Source: Volvox africanus (lineage: Eukaryota; Chlorophyta; Chlorophyceae; Chlamydomonadales; Volvocaceae). From it: a stretch of DNA of 64,000 nt. Made by a program: the position numbers and the translations under genes. The DNA is taken from contig BSDZ01000094.1 in assembly GCA_030268105.1 (NCBI GenBank), positions 5,180,501-5,244,500 of the forward strand, written 5' to 3'. How positions within the stretch are numbered: position 1 is the first letter of the stretch; every line of letters begins with the position of its first letter. Positions 11,743-24,000 of the stretch are shown here, piece by piece. The notes beneath the pieces were generated by a model. The model worked only from the letters and a program-made list of their open reading frames with translations. It had not been told where the DNA came from and did not search any database.

Positions 11743-14700
11743 ATGGCTTCGGCCAGCGACCCAGCGTTGGCAAGTGCATTTGCAGCAGCAGCGGCTCACA
11801 CCAACGTCAATCAGATGGATGCTCTTGCTGCTCCGGCACAGACAGGGTGTGGCCCAGAATCAGCAGAAGGTGGTTCTGTCAATGCGACGACCACGGGCGC
11901 GGACCTCGCAGCTGCCTTTACATCGTTTTTAGCCAATCAAGCTGAGACATTCGAGCCAAGCAATCTGTCTCAAGCTGTCCTGTCAAACCTGCAGCTTGTT
12001 GGAATCCTCGGGTTATTGCCGCAGCAGCCGGGCCCAGGTAGCGACTTGCAGCAGCAGAACGACACCGCGAAGGGACAGGTGAGCAGCGCAGGAATGGCAA
12101 TCAACCGCGTCCACGTAGCTCGTGTTGTGAGACAGGAGTCTTCTCACAGACAAATAATTATTGCACAGCACCAAATCAGTGAGAGTGGTAGATCAGCAGA
12201 TTAACGGTATCGCAAAAAAACCTGAATCTTCAAATTTCTGCAGGACGCAATACCGCCCCAGAACATGCTTTCCAAAGAGGAGAACGTTTCCGAGGGCAGG
12301 GCCACCGCTGTGGGGCCCCCCGTGTCCACCACCTCCCAAGTAGGGTCGCCGCAACCTCCCTCTGCCGCCCACCAGCATCTCCATCACCCGCATCCTCCAC
12401 ACCAACAACCGATGACCCATATGTCCGGCATGCCTCCGCAGCCTGCTCGCCTCGCAGCGCCGCAGCCGCCGGGACGCTGGCAGGCACCCGCCATGTCATC
12501 ACCGCACCATTGGGACTTCCCCGCAGCAGCCTGCGGATTGCCCAGCCAGCAGCAGCAACACCACCACCACCAACAGCAACATGCTTCAGCTGGCCCTCCG
12601 GGGCCTATGGGTTCAGCACACCCAGGCCAGCAGCCGCCCGCATCTTACGCTAACCTCCATCAAACCGCCCCAGCCCAAGGCTCCCCACCGCAACTGCAGC
12701 CGTCAGCTCCAGGCAGCGCTCCTCCACCCCAGCCACAGCCCACCGGCCCCGTACCTACCACAGCAGTAACTGGACCGCATCCCCCGCCACCACCCTTGCG
12801 AGGATATCCGTACGGGCCTTATGGTGAACCGACCCCGTACCCGCCTCATCTGCGGCCGCCACCAGGGCCCTACCACCACCCCGCCATTGCTGCCCCGCAT
12901 GGTCACATGGTTCCATTCCATCCGGCTTATCCGCCGATGCACCACCTGCCTCCTCGCGCGGCTTACTATACCCATGACGGGCGCTTCCCTCCACCCATGG
13001 GCCCTTGCCATCCTGGATACCCTCCACCTCCCGGTTACTTCCGCGGCCACCCAGGGCTTCCGCCACCGCACCCGCATCCGGCCTACCATTACATGCCACC
13101 GCCACCACCGTATGGCGGCCATCATCCATCGATGCACCCCGGCATGTACCACACGGCGCAAGGTGTTGGCCACGGACAGCAGGGAGGACAGCACCCCCAC
13201 GAGGGTCATCCGCGTGACAGCGCACACACGGCGTCGGCGGCCTCTGCAGGTACTGCCGTCTGCGGTGGCATTGGCTCTGATGGCGGCACTGATCCTGTAT
13301 CGGCGGCACGGCAAGCGGCCGCCAAGGTAAACGGCAGCAGCGGCGGGTCCGAGAGCGAGGAGGTGGGACTGGAGGCCGTGATTACGCTGCGGCCTGGAAC
13401 ACAAGACCACGAGAACGCGTCCGGAGACCGGGTAGCTGCAGGTCCCAATGGCGCCGAGGACACCCTGGAAGCAGGGGGCCCAAACTCCGGCGGCGAGCTC
13501 CTGGCCGATGGCGGTGCCACAGTGATGCACATGCACAAGGTCCCTCCCCCATGGTCCCATGCGGTTGCGCCGCTGCCACCACATGCAGTCAGCGGGCCGA
13601 TGCCCAGCGTCAGCGGCTACGAATGGCCACATTCCGTTCCACCGCCGCCACCGATGATGCCCGGCTACCCGCCGCTTCCACCGCCGCAAGGTTGGCACTA
13701 CCCATACGACCCGATGGCGGCCGCCATGCATCACCATCAACACCAACACATGATGATGAGCAGCGGGGATATGCCTGAGGATGAGGATGAGGATCCCGCC
13801 CTCGTGATGCATCCAGTGCAGCGGAGCAGGCGCCCCTCACAGTCAAGCTTTGGCGGCCAGCTCGCTGGCGGCGTGCCACCGCAGGCTTCTCACCAGGCGC
13901 AGCTGTACACCGGGATGCGGCGGCCGCCCTACCCACACCCGCCGCACCCGGGGTACGCTATGCCGGTGGGCGCAGGCAAGGGCCCGTTCGGCGTCGACCC
14001 GGCCATGCTGCAGCGGCCGCCCTCCTCCGAGGGGCTCGGGCAGGGGTCCGTGCAACTGCAGCGGAGCGGCTCCCTAGGGCAATTATTTGCAGCGGCCGGG
14101 GATGGCCAGGCTAACGTGTCCAGGTAAGTTCTTCCGTTTCTGCTCTTCCGTTTCTTTCCCTATACACTACACACCCCTGTCTCTCTGTCGGTCCGTCGGT
14201 CGGTTGGTCTGTCCCTCCCTTCATAAAAATCTCTCTCTATTTCTCCCTCTCAATACCTTCCGGTCCCCACTCTCCTACTCGGATCCCTTCCACCCGGCCT
14301 CCTTTACGGCCGCTGGTGCCTGACATCCCCCCCCACTGCACGTGCATGGGGCTCGTCAAATGTCCTGACGGAGATTGCGTCGTTGCGCCAAATTCGGCCC
14401 TTGCCACGTGTTGTGTTGTGTTGTGCCGACTTCGAACAGCCCGACCGGATCCTCCTTTCTCCTCATATAAGGGCTGCTATGGCTTGGCAAAAAGGACGGG
14501 AAGGAGAGGAGGGAAGGAAGAGGAAGGGGGGGGGAAAGAACGATAGGAAACAAAAATGGCGCCAATTCCTAAAATCCGAAAACCCAACAGGCGCACGCAG
14601 CGGCTGAAGAAGCGGCGCAGTGCTGACTCAGGCCAGCAGCAGCAGCAGCAGCCCGGTGTGGCACCGGACCCTTTCATCGCGGCAATGGCCGCAGCGGAGC

Positions 14701-17700
14701 GAGCCGCGATGGGGCGTGATAGCTCCACTGGCAGTGGCGCGCAGATCGCCATTCCCCCCATGTTCGTTGGTTCCGGCGGCACGCGACGCTCATCCAACGG
14801 CTCAGACCGTACGGCGCTGCAGTGCAGGGCTTTGGTCCCAACGAACAACCGTCAACGGTCAGACCCAGGGTATCTGATTGAGAACGGCGACCAAGGCGTT
14901 GGTTGGGGCCTGGGTGTGGGCGCCATGGCGGGTCCTATGGCGGGCCTTGGGCAGCTCGTCCATTATCCGCAGCCGCAGCAGGCGCCGACAGCTCCATATC
15001 AGCCGCAGCAGGCGCGTCGTCCATCTGAGAATGGACTGGGTGGTGGTGGTCGGGTCATCAACCTTCCTAAGCGGTGCGTATGTGTTTTCTCCTTTCTCTT
15101 TTTTCCTTGTCACGAATTGTCGCCCATCGACTTCGGATGTCGTGCCGCCTCGCCCCCACCTCCCCGCGGGACAAAGGGGGCTGGGGGAAACAGAATTTGG
15201 TGGGAGTTTTGGCCTTTTGTGTGTTTGTTTATTTACGCTTATTTCCATGCATAAGTGGTGGCAAGGGTATGACATGGGTTTGATGATGCCCACCTCTCAT
15301 CTCATCTCCGTCACCGCTTTAAGGGCCCATGTCTACATGGGCACGTCCCCACTGGCAGCTATTACCGCGGGTTGCACCCTCAAGATGCATCCCGTAACAA
15401 TTTAAAGAGCTGCGGTATGAGACCACAGGAGAAGAAGGGTCCATCTTGAGATTCGGATCCGGTGGATCTTGATTACATCAATCGGGCCCTATGTATGACA
15501 CTGCTTGTATGAGGAGGCGGGAAAGAGGGGAGCGACGACGGACCTCGCATGCATGAATGTATGGGAAGGGAGGAAGGCATCAAGGGACACAAGTGACGGT
15601 GATGCGGTGGTGATGCTGGTGTAAGGCTCTTGGGTGTGCGTGATGCCGCTGCCCGCTGATTCGGGGATCTGAGAGAAATGCTGTGGGGGTTCACAACGGA
15701 CATGATTTGTTCTGGTTGGGGTTGATCCGACCAACGGTAAGTGTGAAAATTCTATGCACTTTTATTGCCCTCTCTCCCCCGGCCCCTACCCTACCCATAC
15801 ATACATATGCACACATACACACTCGTATCCCGCATCTATTTGGATGTATATGCCTGTCATGTCTGTATATCCAGGTTTGAAGACGCCATTATGACCCTCG
15901 AGTACCCTCGAGGGCCCCACCCCAGCTACATGCAGGTACGTCCGGCAGCATCCACACAACACAAATATTAGTTTTGTCATCATCCATTGTTACTCCTATT
16001 CTTGTTAAGCTTGTTAAAATAATAATAGTAGTAATATTCTCACTATTATTATTACTACTACTACTACTACTATTATTATTATCACGACATTATTGTTACA
16101 TATAGGCTTCTTATTGTGACCCATGTTCCTTACCCGTTACCGATGTTATTTTTCAGTACGACGCGTACGACAACGCTGCTCCCCAGCTGGAGGAGCCAAT
16201 CTATGAGGAGGAAGAGGACGACGGACAGGATGTGGATCTGGGCGATGTGGCCGACGACAGCGATGAGGACTACGAGGCGGGTGCGGCGGCACGGCGGGTA
16301 TACCGTGGCGGCGGGCGCCAGGTCGGCGCACCCGCCCTTGAGGTCGTCACGCGGAAACGTAAAGCGCCTGCGATGCGGGAGGAGCTCCCCCAGCAGGAGA
16401 AGAAACGGAAAACCCGTGACCCGGCCACGGTAATGACACAATCCCTTCGGCTTGCCGATTTTTCTCCAGACACGATCCCCCTTTTCCCTCGGCATGAAAC
16501 GCAAGGTAGACTTGCGCGGTGGAAATCCTTTTCCTTGTCCACGTGTACAGGCCACACGTGGAAAAGGAAAAGCGTTTCTGCCGCGCACGTGTCCACACTG
16601 TCCGGTCTCTGCTGTCGCTGTGTGCCTCCCCCGTATTGCCTGGCCCCCCTTCTCGCGGTATTCAATATCTGAACTTCCTTCCATCTGCGATTCCGTCAAG
16701 TATGTATGCTTCAATGGGTTTCTTCACATTTGATTTCAAAAGCCGCATCCCCACTGACTCACCTCGCCACTGACCCACATCCCACTGACCCACATCCCCA
16801 CTGGCTTGCCTCCCCGTTGACCCACATCCCCACTGACCCTCTGACAAAGCCTTACCTTGATTGCGCGATTCCTTCTTTTCTTTTGACTTCGCTTCACTAC
16901 AGATTTCTAAGGTGGTTATGAACTGCGTTACCATCCTTCGTATGGTTAACCACGACCTGGTCTACGAGAAGGAGATTCGCAACGCACTGGGCAACAACCC
17001 GGACACGTCCAAGGCGCTCCGCCTGTAAGTATGTGCGCGATTTTGTAAGGGGAGGGGTATCTATGATTTTTCGGGTAGCCGAGAAGACAGGCAGCGGAGG
17101 CCCACCCTGACCCGCCGCCTCCATCAAGTGACGTCATCATCGGGGCGTATCGTATCGTTATCGTATCGTATTTCTGCAAAATGAGGATTGATGTTGAGTG
17201 CCATTTGAAATGGACGGCGGACGTGACGGTCAGGAAGAGGGTGTACGACTGCGCGAACTGGTATGAAATCAGCTGGTGGTTTGTTCGTCTAGTGTGTAAA
17301 AACAGTCGTGTGAATGAAAATACGACAAAACGGTTTGGGTCGCTGGAAATACATGCGCTCGGAAAAGGTATAGTACGTGCTCATGAATGGTGCTATTCGA
17401 TTTGATTATGTTGTATGTTACTTATTCCAAGAACGTTTCTCGCAAGGGGTTCGTGGAAAGTAGGAGGTTATATTTTGACTTCATTGTTGTCTTGCAAACC
17501 TCCGTGTTCACAGAGACGCTCAGGACTAACACCCTCCTTTTCATGAAAAGACCTTTATCCACTTTTAAATAAAACCACCTCGCACTTCAAAATTTAAGTA
17601 CCCCAACAGAAACTTCCTCGTATCTTTCTAATCTCGGTTTGCCCAGGTTGATGAATCAAGGGAAGCTCGTCCGTACGGGCCAGGGAGGCCGCGGCAACCC

Positions 17701-17848
17701 CTTTTGTTACCGGTGCACACCACTCGGCATCGACACACTGCAGCGAATCGAGGACGCGGCCCAACCCGATGATGACCCCTCCGCGGGGCCTAACCAGGAG
17801 CAGCGCGCCGCGGCAGTGGCAGTGGTGCGGCCGCTAGAGGAATGCTGA
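11743..17848 (+). CDS. Pro/His/Gln-rich nuclear protein with C-terminal winged-helix-like domain
   Basis: Seven exons: 11743-12078, 12244-14123, 14591-15073, 15875-15935, 16157-16429, 16903-17024, 17647-17848. All phases agree, giving 1118 residues. Residues about 125-600 are low complexity, rich in Pro, His, Gln, Tyr and Gly (for example YGPYGEPTPYPP). Basic stretches that look like nuclear localisation signals are RRTQRLKKRRS (about 739) and TRKRK...EKKRKTR (about 990), with an acidic block EEEEDDGQDVD between them. The last 100 residues (ISKVVMNCVTILRMVNHDL ... GKLVRTGQGGRGNPFCYRC) look like a small three-helix/wing fold, as in plant proteins annotated as helix-turn-helix or sequence-specific DNA-binding. 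A transcription or chromatin role is inference. Intron 4 has an ATT/ACT triplet tract and intron 5 a long imperfect hairpin. Confidence 0.8.
16018..16082. repeat. ATT/ACT triplet repeat, self-complementary
   Basis: Runs of AAT and AGT on the left are followed by runs of ATT and ACT on the right, so the tract can fold on itself. It lies in intron 4 of the winged-helix gene. Most likely a microsatellite. Confidence 0.85.
16506..16594. other. Intronic imperfect hairpin, 41-bp arms
   Basis: Arms 16506-16546 and 16554-16594 are reverse complements at about 31 of 41 positions, with the inner 19 bp at 18 of 19, around a 7-base loop ACAGGCC. It sits within intron 5 (16430-16902) of the winged-helix gene. 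Shape and length resemble small-RNA precursors known from introns of Chlamydomonas, but no expression evidence is available. It could also be a small foldback insertion. Confidence 0.6.
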
Positions 17849-19890
17849 GGAGATACGGGGTGCGGATCTTTGAGTTTAGCAGAATGCTTTGAAGCCGGTG
17901 CGTACGTTCGTGCGTGTTAACGGAAAGAAAATCCGCTCGTCGCGCTCGTGTGCGTGTGGGAATGTGCGTGTGGGGGGCCGATCGCATGTGTTCGATAAAG
18001 GCTCAATGCCCCATGGGGCTCTCGCAATTGCGTCGAAGCTGTTTGTGCGTGTATGTGTATGTGTGAGTGTGTGCGGGGTGGGGTGGAGGGTAAAGAGGGA
18101 TAATGAGAGGGAGAGGCAATGGAAGCTCGGGGGACAAAAAGGGCACGTGTTGGTGATGAAAATTGCCAAAAAGGTCGGTGAGACGTAAGCTTAAAGGTTT
18201 AGACTCTGGCACGCGCACGTACGTGTTTGTGACCGTTGGACAGACCGTTGTGCATTTATGATTGGCCGTTTTGCATCTTATGGTGTGTGTGCTGCATGCC
18301 GGTTGCTGTGTGTGCGTGCGTGTGTATGTGTATGTGTTTTTATGGCATCCAGGATACGCCTTGCGGCTGTACGGCAATCCGTACTGGCCAAAAGCTTATC
18401 TCCTTGTTCGTCTCCTTGGTTAGCACTCGTGACACAACCAAAGAGCTAAGAGTTTTCAGAACCAAGTTGATCCCGCAAAGGGGGCCCGCATATCCGGGCC
18501 ATTGCGTATTGAGCCCCCGATTGTCCAGCCGGAGGAGCCCCGAACAGTAGGGCAGCACTGGCCGAGTATCGATGTGGGGTTCGGGCAGCATCGCTGACGC
18601 CTCGACTTCCTGGTTGCGATGATAGTGCCGCCAAAATGCGTGTGCGCCGTGGCCATCCATGCGTCAATGGTTCAATCGGAGTGGTACAGATGGCGGGGAA
18701 TTTTCTTTTCTTTTGCCTTTCGGCTACCACCATACGGTTTCGGAGCCCGAGAGAGAGAGGTTCTTGTCCTTCTCCGTACCAGTCTTATATTATGGCATTC
18801 TGGATTCTGGTGACAGCCCAGATTCCCCCTCGCCCTACGAGCCAACCCTAAAATGAATCGAAAAAATGGGACTTTTCGGATTTTGTGATTTCTTAGGGTT
18901 CCCTAATGCCACCCACCCTAGGTGGCTTGCAATCCTTCCTCATATCTCACCCATGAGAACATCAATTTCAGATCCGTAAGCATCCATTTAACAGGATAGG
19001 CAAACAAACAGACAATCGATCTTCATTAATGTGATGGTCCACTCACACAAACATACACGTTTGCCGACCTTGTTAATCCTTTTTAATCTGAATGCCGGTT
19101 TGGTTGGGAAAATAGTGCGAGTTGTGGCTTATAGGTTTCTGAGGTGGACGGGAGGGCAGCCTGCCCGAACGAGGGCGACTCTTATGCCTTGTATGGATGG
19201 ACCGCTAGCGCCCTAAGCTCATGGATTGTACAGGGGGCTCAGGGGGCCACAGTGCATAGAATCACTGTAACCTATTTTCCCGCTCCTTTCCGTATTCTAT
19301 TGATGGCATCATAGGTTTTAGCTCACATCTGCAATGCTGTTTCCCAATGACACAAAACGCGTCACTTTCTCACGTGTCACTTTCTTCCCAACCCAACGCT
19401 TCTCCCCTTGTTGGCCCTGCCGCATGGTGGAAACTGCGTCGCAGCTAGCTGAGAAGGGCTGAGGCTGATGTCCGCTATTATAGTCGCTCCGCTATTATAG
19501 TCCGCTATAGTCGACATGCACTTAGCCGATTCCTTCGCACTCCGGCAGACGCTGAACCCAGGGGAAACGCGTGAAGCTTCCTAAGCAACGTGCGCCGAAT
19601 GTATGTGTTCCCAATGCTCCATGCGTGCTGTGGCGAAACGCTACAGAGCCCCACAGCGCGCGTTAGGTTATTCCGACCCAGCCCCTAAGCCCAAAAGAAG
19701 CCCCTAGCCCCAAGTGCGGAATGCGAGGGCTATTCGATGCAAAGTCCAGCAGCCAAACTGCGCCTTGTGCTACGCACTGGAGGGGAGGGAACCTACATAG
19801 GCATGCTACGTGCTGCGTTAGTGTACCTCTCACTTGCTGAACGCTGTAAAGGTCATGGATAGAACCTGATGCCAAGAGAGCTTAATACAT

Positions 19891-19938
<48 letters not shown>

Positions 19939-20373
19939 GGAGGGAAAGGAAAGGATATACCTGTACCAAGCTCCGCGGGTTACAGCGTTGGTTTAAAACT
20001 TCGGGATTCGCCACATTTGTAGCGGCCCAAGTGCGACACGCCAGAGTCAGGGGTGACCAATGTAATTCCACGTGAAATCAGAAAGCCCTAATCACACCGC
20101 CGCACATCCCTAATTCTGTCAATTTCTTCTCTGCCACCGCCATAGGCTCACTAGTACAGGAAAACCGCATTCACATCCCATGTCCCATTGATATACCCGC
20201 GAGCCATTCGTCCTCACCAAGGTCTGCCAACGCAAGCTGTTCTTGAAAGCTATTCAGTAAGCTCTACACCCCACTCCTCCCTTGGCGTCGTGCAGCGCTG
20301 CGTGGGAACATATCCATCCGGTTACGCTTGGAATGCCGTGCCGTCCGGCGTAGTGCACCAAGGCCCCGTCCTC
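17849..20373. other. Intergenic region with simple repeats
   Basis: No gene seen. GT-rich tracts lie at about 18040-18080 and 18302-18340, a short tandem of CCGCTATTATAGTC near 19480-19510, and a compound AC/AT microsatellite at 19891-19938. TTACA near 19979 (TGTAA on the minus strand) could serve the small minus-strand gene that ends at 20374. Confidence 0.5.
19891..19938. repeat. Compound microsatellite (AC)10(AT)14
   Basis: Perfect AC dinucleotides run directly into perfect AT dinucleotides, about 440 bp downstream of the minus-strand gene at 20374-20730. Confidence 0.95.
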
Positions 20374-20730
20374 CTAGCTTGACTTCGCATATTCCGGGAA
20401 GTACGTTGGGTCGTACTTGACCAGATCCTCCACCTCCTTTCGGCCAAGGGGCTTGCTGGTTATGATGAACGTGAGCATCGCGCCTGTCCATAGGCCCGCG
20501 AAGAACTGGTACCCCGGCGAACCCAGGATGGGAAATGCCCGTGGAGGCGCAACTTTGGGGTTAATTAATATACGCCGAATAATGGGATCCTTATCCAGCT
20601 TGGAGAAGACATCTGTTTGGGGCTTGTCATAGTTGATGGGCGGAACAGGAGGACGCCACTCCTCAACGGGAGCCCTAATAGATTCTTTGTTCCGCCACCT
20701 AACATAGTCAGCAAGCGTCTTCATCGACAT
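20374..20730 (-). CDS. Small single-pass membrane protein, possibly a mitochondrial accessory subunit
   Basis: One intron-less frame of 118 residues from ATG (MSMKTLADYVRW) to TAG. It has a charged N-terminus, a Pro-rich stretch (EEWRPPVPPINYDKP), one hydrophobic segment around residues 72-93 (GYQFFAGLWTGAMLTFIIT), and a charged tail ending in FPEYAKSS. Size and layout match nucleus-encoded accessory subunits of mitochondrial inner-membrane complexes (complex I or ATP synthase), but I do not recognise the family, so that is inference. A second in-frame ATG follows two codons later. It is divergent from TCF25, with 366 bp between the two starts. Confidence 0.7.
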   Translation of the reverse strand: MSMKTLADYVRWRNKESIRAPVEEWRPPVPPINYDKPQTDVFSKLDKDPIIRRILINPKVAPPRAFPILGSPGYQFFAGLWTGAMLTFIITSKPLGRKEVEDLVKYDPTYFPEYAKSS

Positions 20731-21096
20731 TGTCGCAAACTACGTGCCGAAAAGCTCGAGCCGGCCAAACCTTGACTGTCTCAGTAAGGTCCCCTAAACT
20801 TTTCCTCCTCACTATGACTTTGAGCTCAAGGTCTACGTCTCAGAGGACAGAGAGACAACTTGCAAGAGAAGTGTACGGCATGCATGCTCCAGTCTATCAT
20901 CTGCTGCGGGGCAACAAAGAATTTGGTCACTTCAAGCTGAAGAGCGAAAATGCCAATGTCGCAATCGCAAGGTTCAAGAATTCGAAACTAGAACGTAATT
21001 AAGACAAGTATTCCTTGCAAAACAACGCGAATTGAACTAAGTGCGACTAAGGTGTGAAAAGGTATTGGTAGTGATCAGAAGTAATATTCGTTAGGA
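20731..21096. promoter_or_regulatory. Divergent promoter region between the small membrane protein and TCF25
   Basis: The 366 bp between two opposite start codons must hold the 5' UTRs and promoters of both genes. I see no clear TATA box or other motif; the assignment rests on position alone. Confidence 0.4.
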
Positions 21097-24000
21097 ATGG
21101 CGACCCGGCACTTGCGGCGAATTCAGGAGCAGGCCAACAAACAGGGCGTTCGTAGTGTTAGCCTTGGCGGGGCGGGGGAGGAAGAACATGAGGACGAAGT
21201 TATTGTAGAGACCAACAAGGTGCCGTTCAACCCTTTCGATCTACTGAGCGATGAGGTAAGGTCCTGGTTAGGCGTGCAGCCCAGACAAACCCTTTGAGAA
21301 ATATAGGTACATAGGCAAGTATAATTTGCATCGGTGCGGTATACGGCTGCCTCCTTGGAATGCAGGAGGGGCCGGGGGAGATGTCCGGCTCGGAGGATAG
21401 GTCAGGAATTGCAGCTGGAGAAGCAGCGCCTGGGCTCGACGAAATCCAGAAGCAGCAGGAGCAACTACATCAAGAAGAACAGCCAAAGCTTAAAAATTCT
21501 ATTAAACGGAAAGCAGCAGCAGCAGCATCAAAGAAGAAGAAAAAGCCGGGTAAAGCCGGAAAGCAGACCGATGCCAATGGCGAGGGCATCCCAGAACCTA
21601 AGCAAGGCAAGGCGGCGGCGGCAACGGTGGTTAAGGGCATTGAAGAGGACATCGAAGCCATCGTTCGGGAGCTGAACTTGACGACAGTGAGTTGGGGCTG
21701 CTATGGCTCGGGCCTTCTGTCCAGAGCAGCGCGGGCCCTTGACACCAAGGCGGTTTCCCAGCTATGTGCTTGAAGGCGGGCATGCAGCATGCCCCTCCTG
21801 GACCCCTAAAGCTCGCTATTGCCTGTCCGTGACTTGGCTCTGTGGCTTGACGCATTGTTGAATGGGGCCATTGGGCTTGGGCCCTGATTTCATCTAAGCC
21901 TCTCTGGTCCCAACGCCACTTCGTCGCTGGCAATTTCCTCATTTCCCTCAAGGTGGGTTCCAGTGCGGCCGGCGGCAGCACCAGTGGCGCTATTGTTGCT
22001 GGCGCCGCCGGGGCCGGCAGCGGGGCAGCGACGTCCGCCGCCTCTGTCCTGTGCGTGGACGTGAAGGGCTTGCGCGGTGACGAGGAGGTGGGTATTTCTT
22101 CTGAGTGCACTTTCCCATTATTATTTTTGGTAGTCACCCTGTCTTCATGTATGCGAACATTCATATTTAGGTGTGCACCCGTCACGCATGTATCATGTAT
22201 TATGCACAAACATACTTCTGTGCTTATAAACGATCTTGTCGCGCCCCTCGCCTCTCTAATGCCGTCGTACGTGTCAGCTTCGGCGCATTTTTGGTTCCGA
22301 TGTGGTGGCGGCAGTGGATCGGGAGGACCGAATGGCTGCGGCCGAGGCGCGCCGTGCCGGCGCCGCCGCCCGGGGCCTACCGGGTCGGCGCCGCGGCCTG
22401 GCCCTCAAGCGCGGGTGGCTTGTGGCAGTGAAGGAGCATTGGCCGCCGTGTGAGGGCGGTCTGAGCATGGTGATGACGGGTACGACCGGTGAACCCCGTG
22501 GGGGAGGGTATGACCCATGGGTCAGTGGGGCAAAGTTTCGCCCGGTGAGCCAGTGGAGCAGAGGCAGGGCGTGACCATCAAGCCTGGAGGGCATAGCTGG
22601 GGCACGACCCGTGGGTTATTGCCGCTGAGAGCCTAAATTGACCACTAATTCCTCTACACATTAGCTGAGCGCCCCCCTTGGACTTGGTCGATTTTAGGAG
22701 CCCCCTCCTTCTTATGCGATGGAGCTGGTGCTGGTTGAATCCCTTACGGGCCGTTACCTCCGCCCCCATACTGGCCCCATAGGTTGGACGGGGGGTATCA
22801 CGTCCCCAGTTCGAATACGGCCGGTGCTGGCGCCCCTGCTGTGACCTGCCACCGTTCTGCTCTGTTCCCCCGCTGCAGCTGGCCCCTCCCACGCTGCCGT
22901 TCTTACTGTCCCGCCACTGCCCCGCTGCAACGGTGCCGCCTCAGGCAGCAAGACTGGAGCGCCTGTCTTCCGTTACGTCTTCAGTCCGGCCTACAGGGAG
23001 ACGCAAGCTCGGTTCCTGCGCTGTCAGGTCGGTAGGGGAAATCGAACTCGTGACGTCATCGCGTGCCTTTGAGACACGATCACGGCGCGCCCGAGCCACC
23101 CCCTCGCCAGACACAAAAGGACACGAGCACAGATATTTCCGTTATCGATTCTCTTCCTTTTCCAACGGCAAACTCCCTTCTGGTAATGATTTGAAACAAA
23201 GGCGCATGCTTTTGAATGGATTTGCTTCAGCGGAATTACCCGAAGCTTGACATGTTGGTAGGATTGTGTAGAATGTTGGCTAAATTTGCAATAGTCATTT
23301 TTTTGTTGCATTCACCTATATTTCTGTTGTGCCTTCTCCGCGCCTGACGCAACGTGCCCTCGTGACGCCATGACGTAATGCCGCCACCGCAGGCGAGCTA
23401 TGACCCAGCGACCATAGCGGCGCTACTGCAGCAGGCGCCGTACCATGTGGATTCCCTGCTGGCAATGCATGACCTGTACCGCCACATGGGTAAGGCAATA
23501 AAAGCACGCACTGCATGACGCTTTAAATCGATCGTGATGGGGAGGTAGATGTAAATTGCAGCCTAGGCCGGGAAGTTGACTTCGTGAGAGCGAATGGGGA
23601 AGCGGTGGGTGAGGATTTGTCTGTGGGGAGAGGGGCCACCTTGCCTCTTTCTCTTCTCATCCTTCTGAACCCTTCCAGTACCCCAATCACCCACCTTCAA
23701 TCCCATCCTTGCCGCCTTCAACCTTCCTGCCTGTCCTCGTTGGTTCTCCTATTCGGACTTTCGGGCTCCAGTACTCGCCTTTTTGCGTTTCCCTCCTGAC
23801 CTCCCTCCTCAACCTCATCCGCCTCTGTTCCAAGGGAGGGAGGATAGAGACTATCTTCCGTTGGCCTCTTCACGCTGTGATGCACTCGTTATGAATGGGA
23901 TCCACTTAGTAGGTGACGTTAATAACAGGCAGGTTTGATAGCCACCCACCCAGCCACCCTCGCACGCATTTTGGTATTCGAGTGCGTAGCGGGGTTGTGA

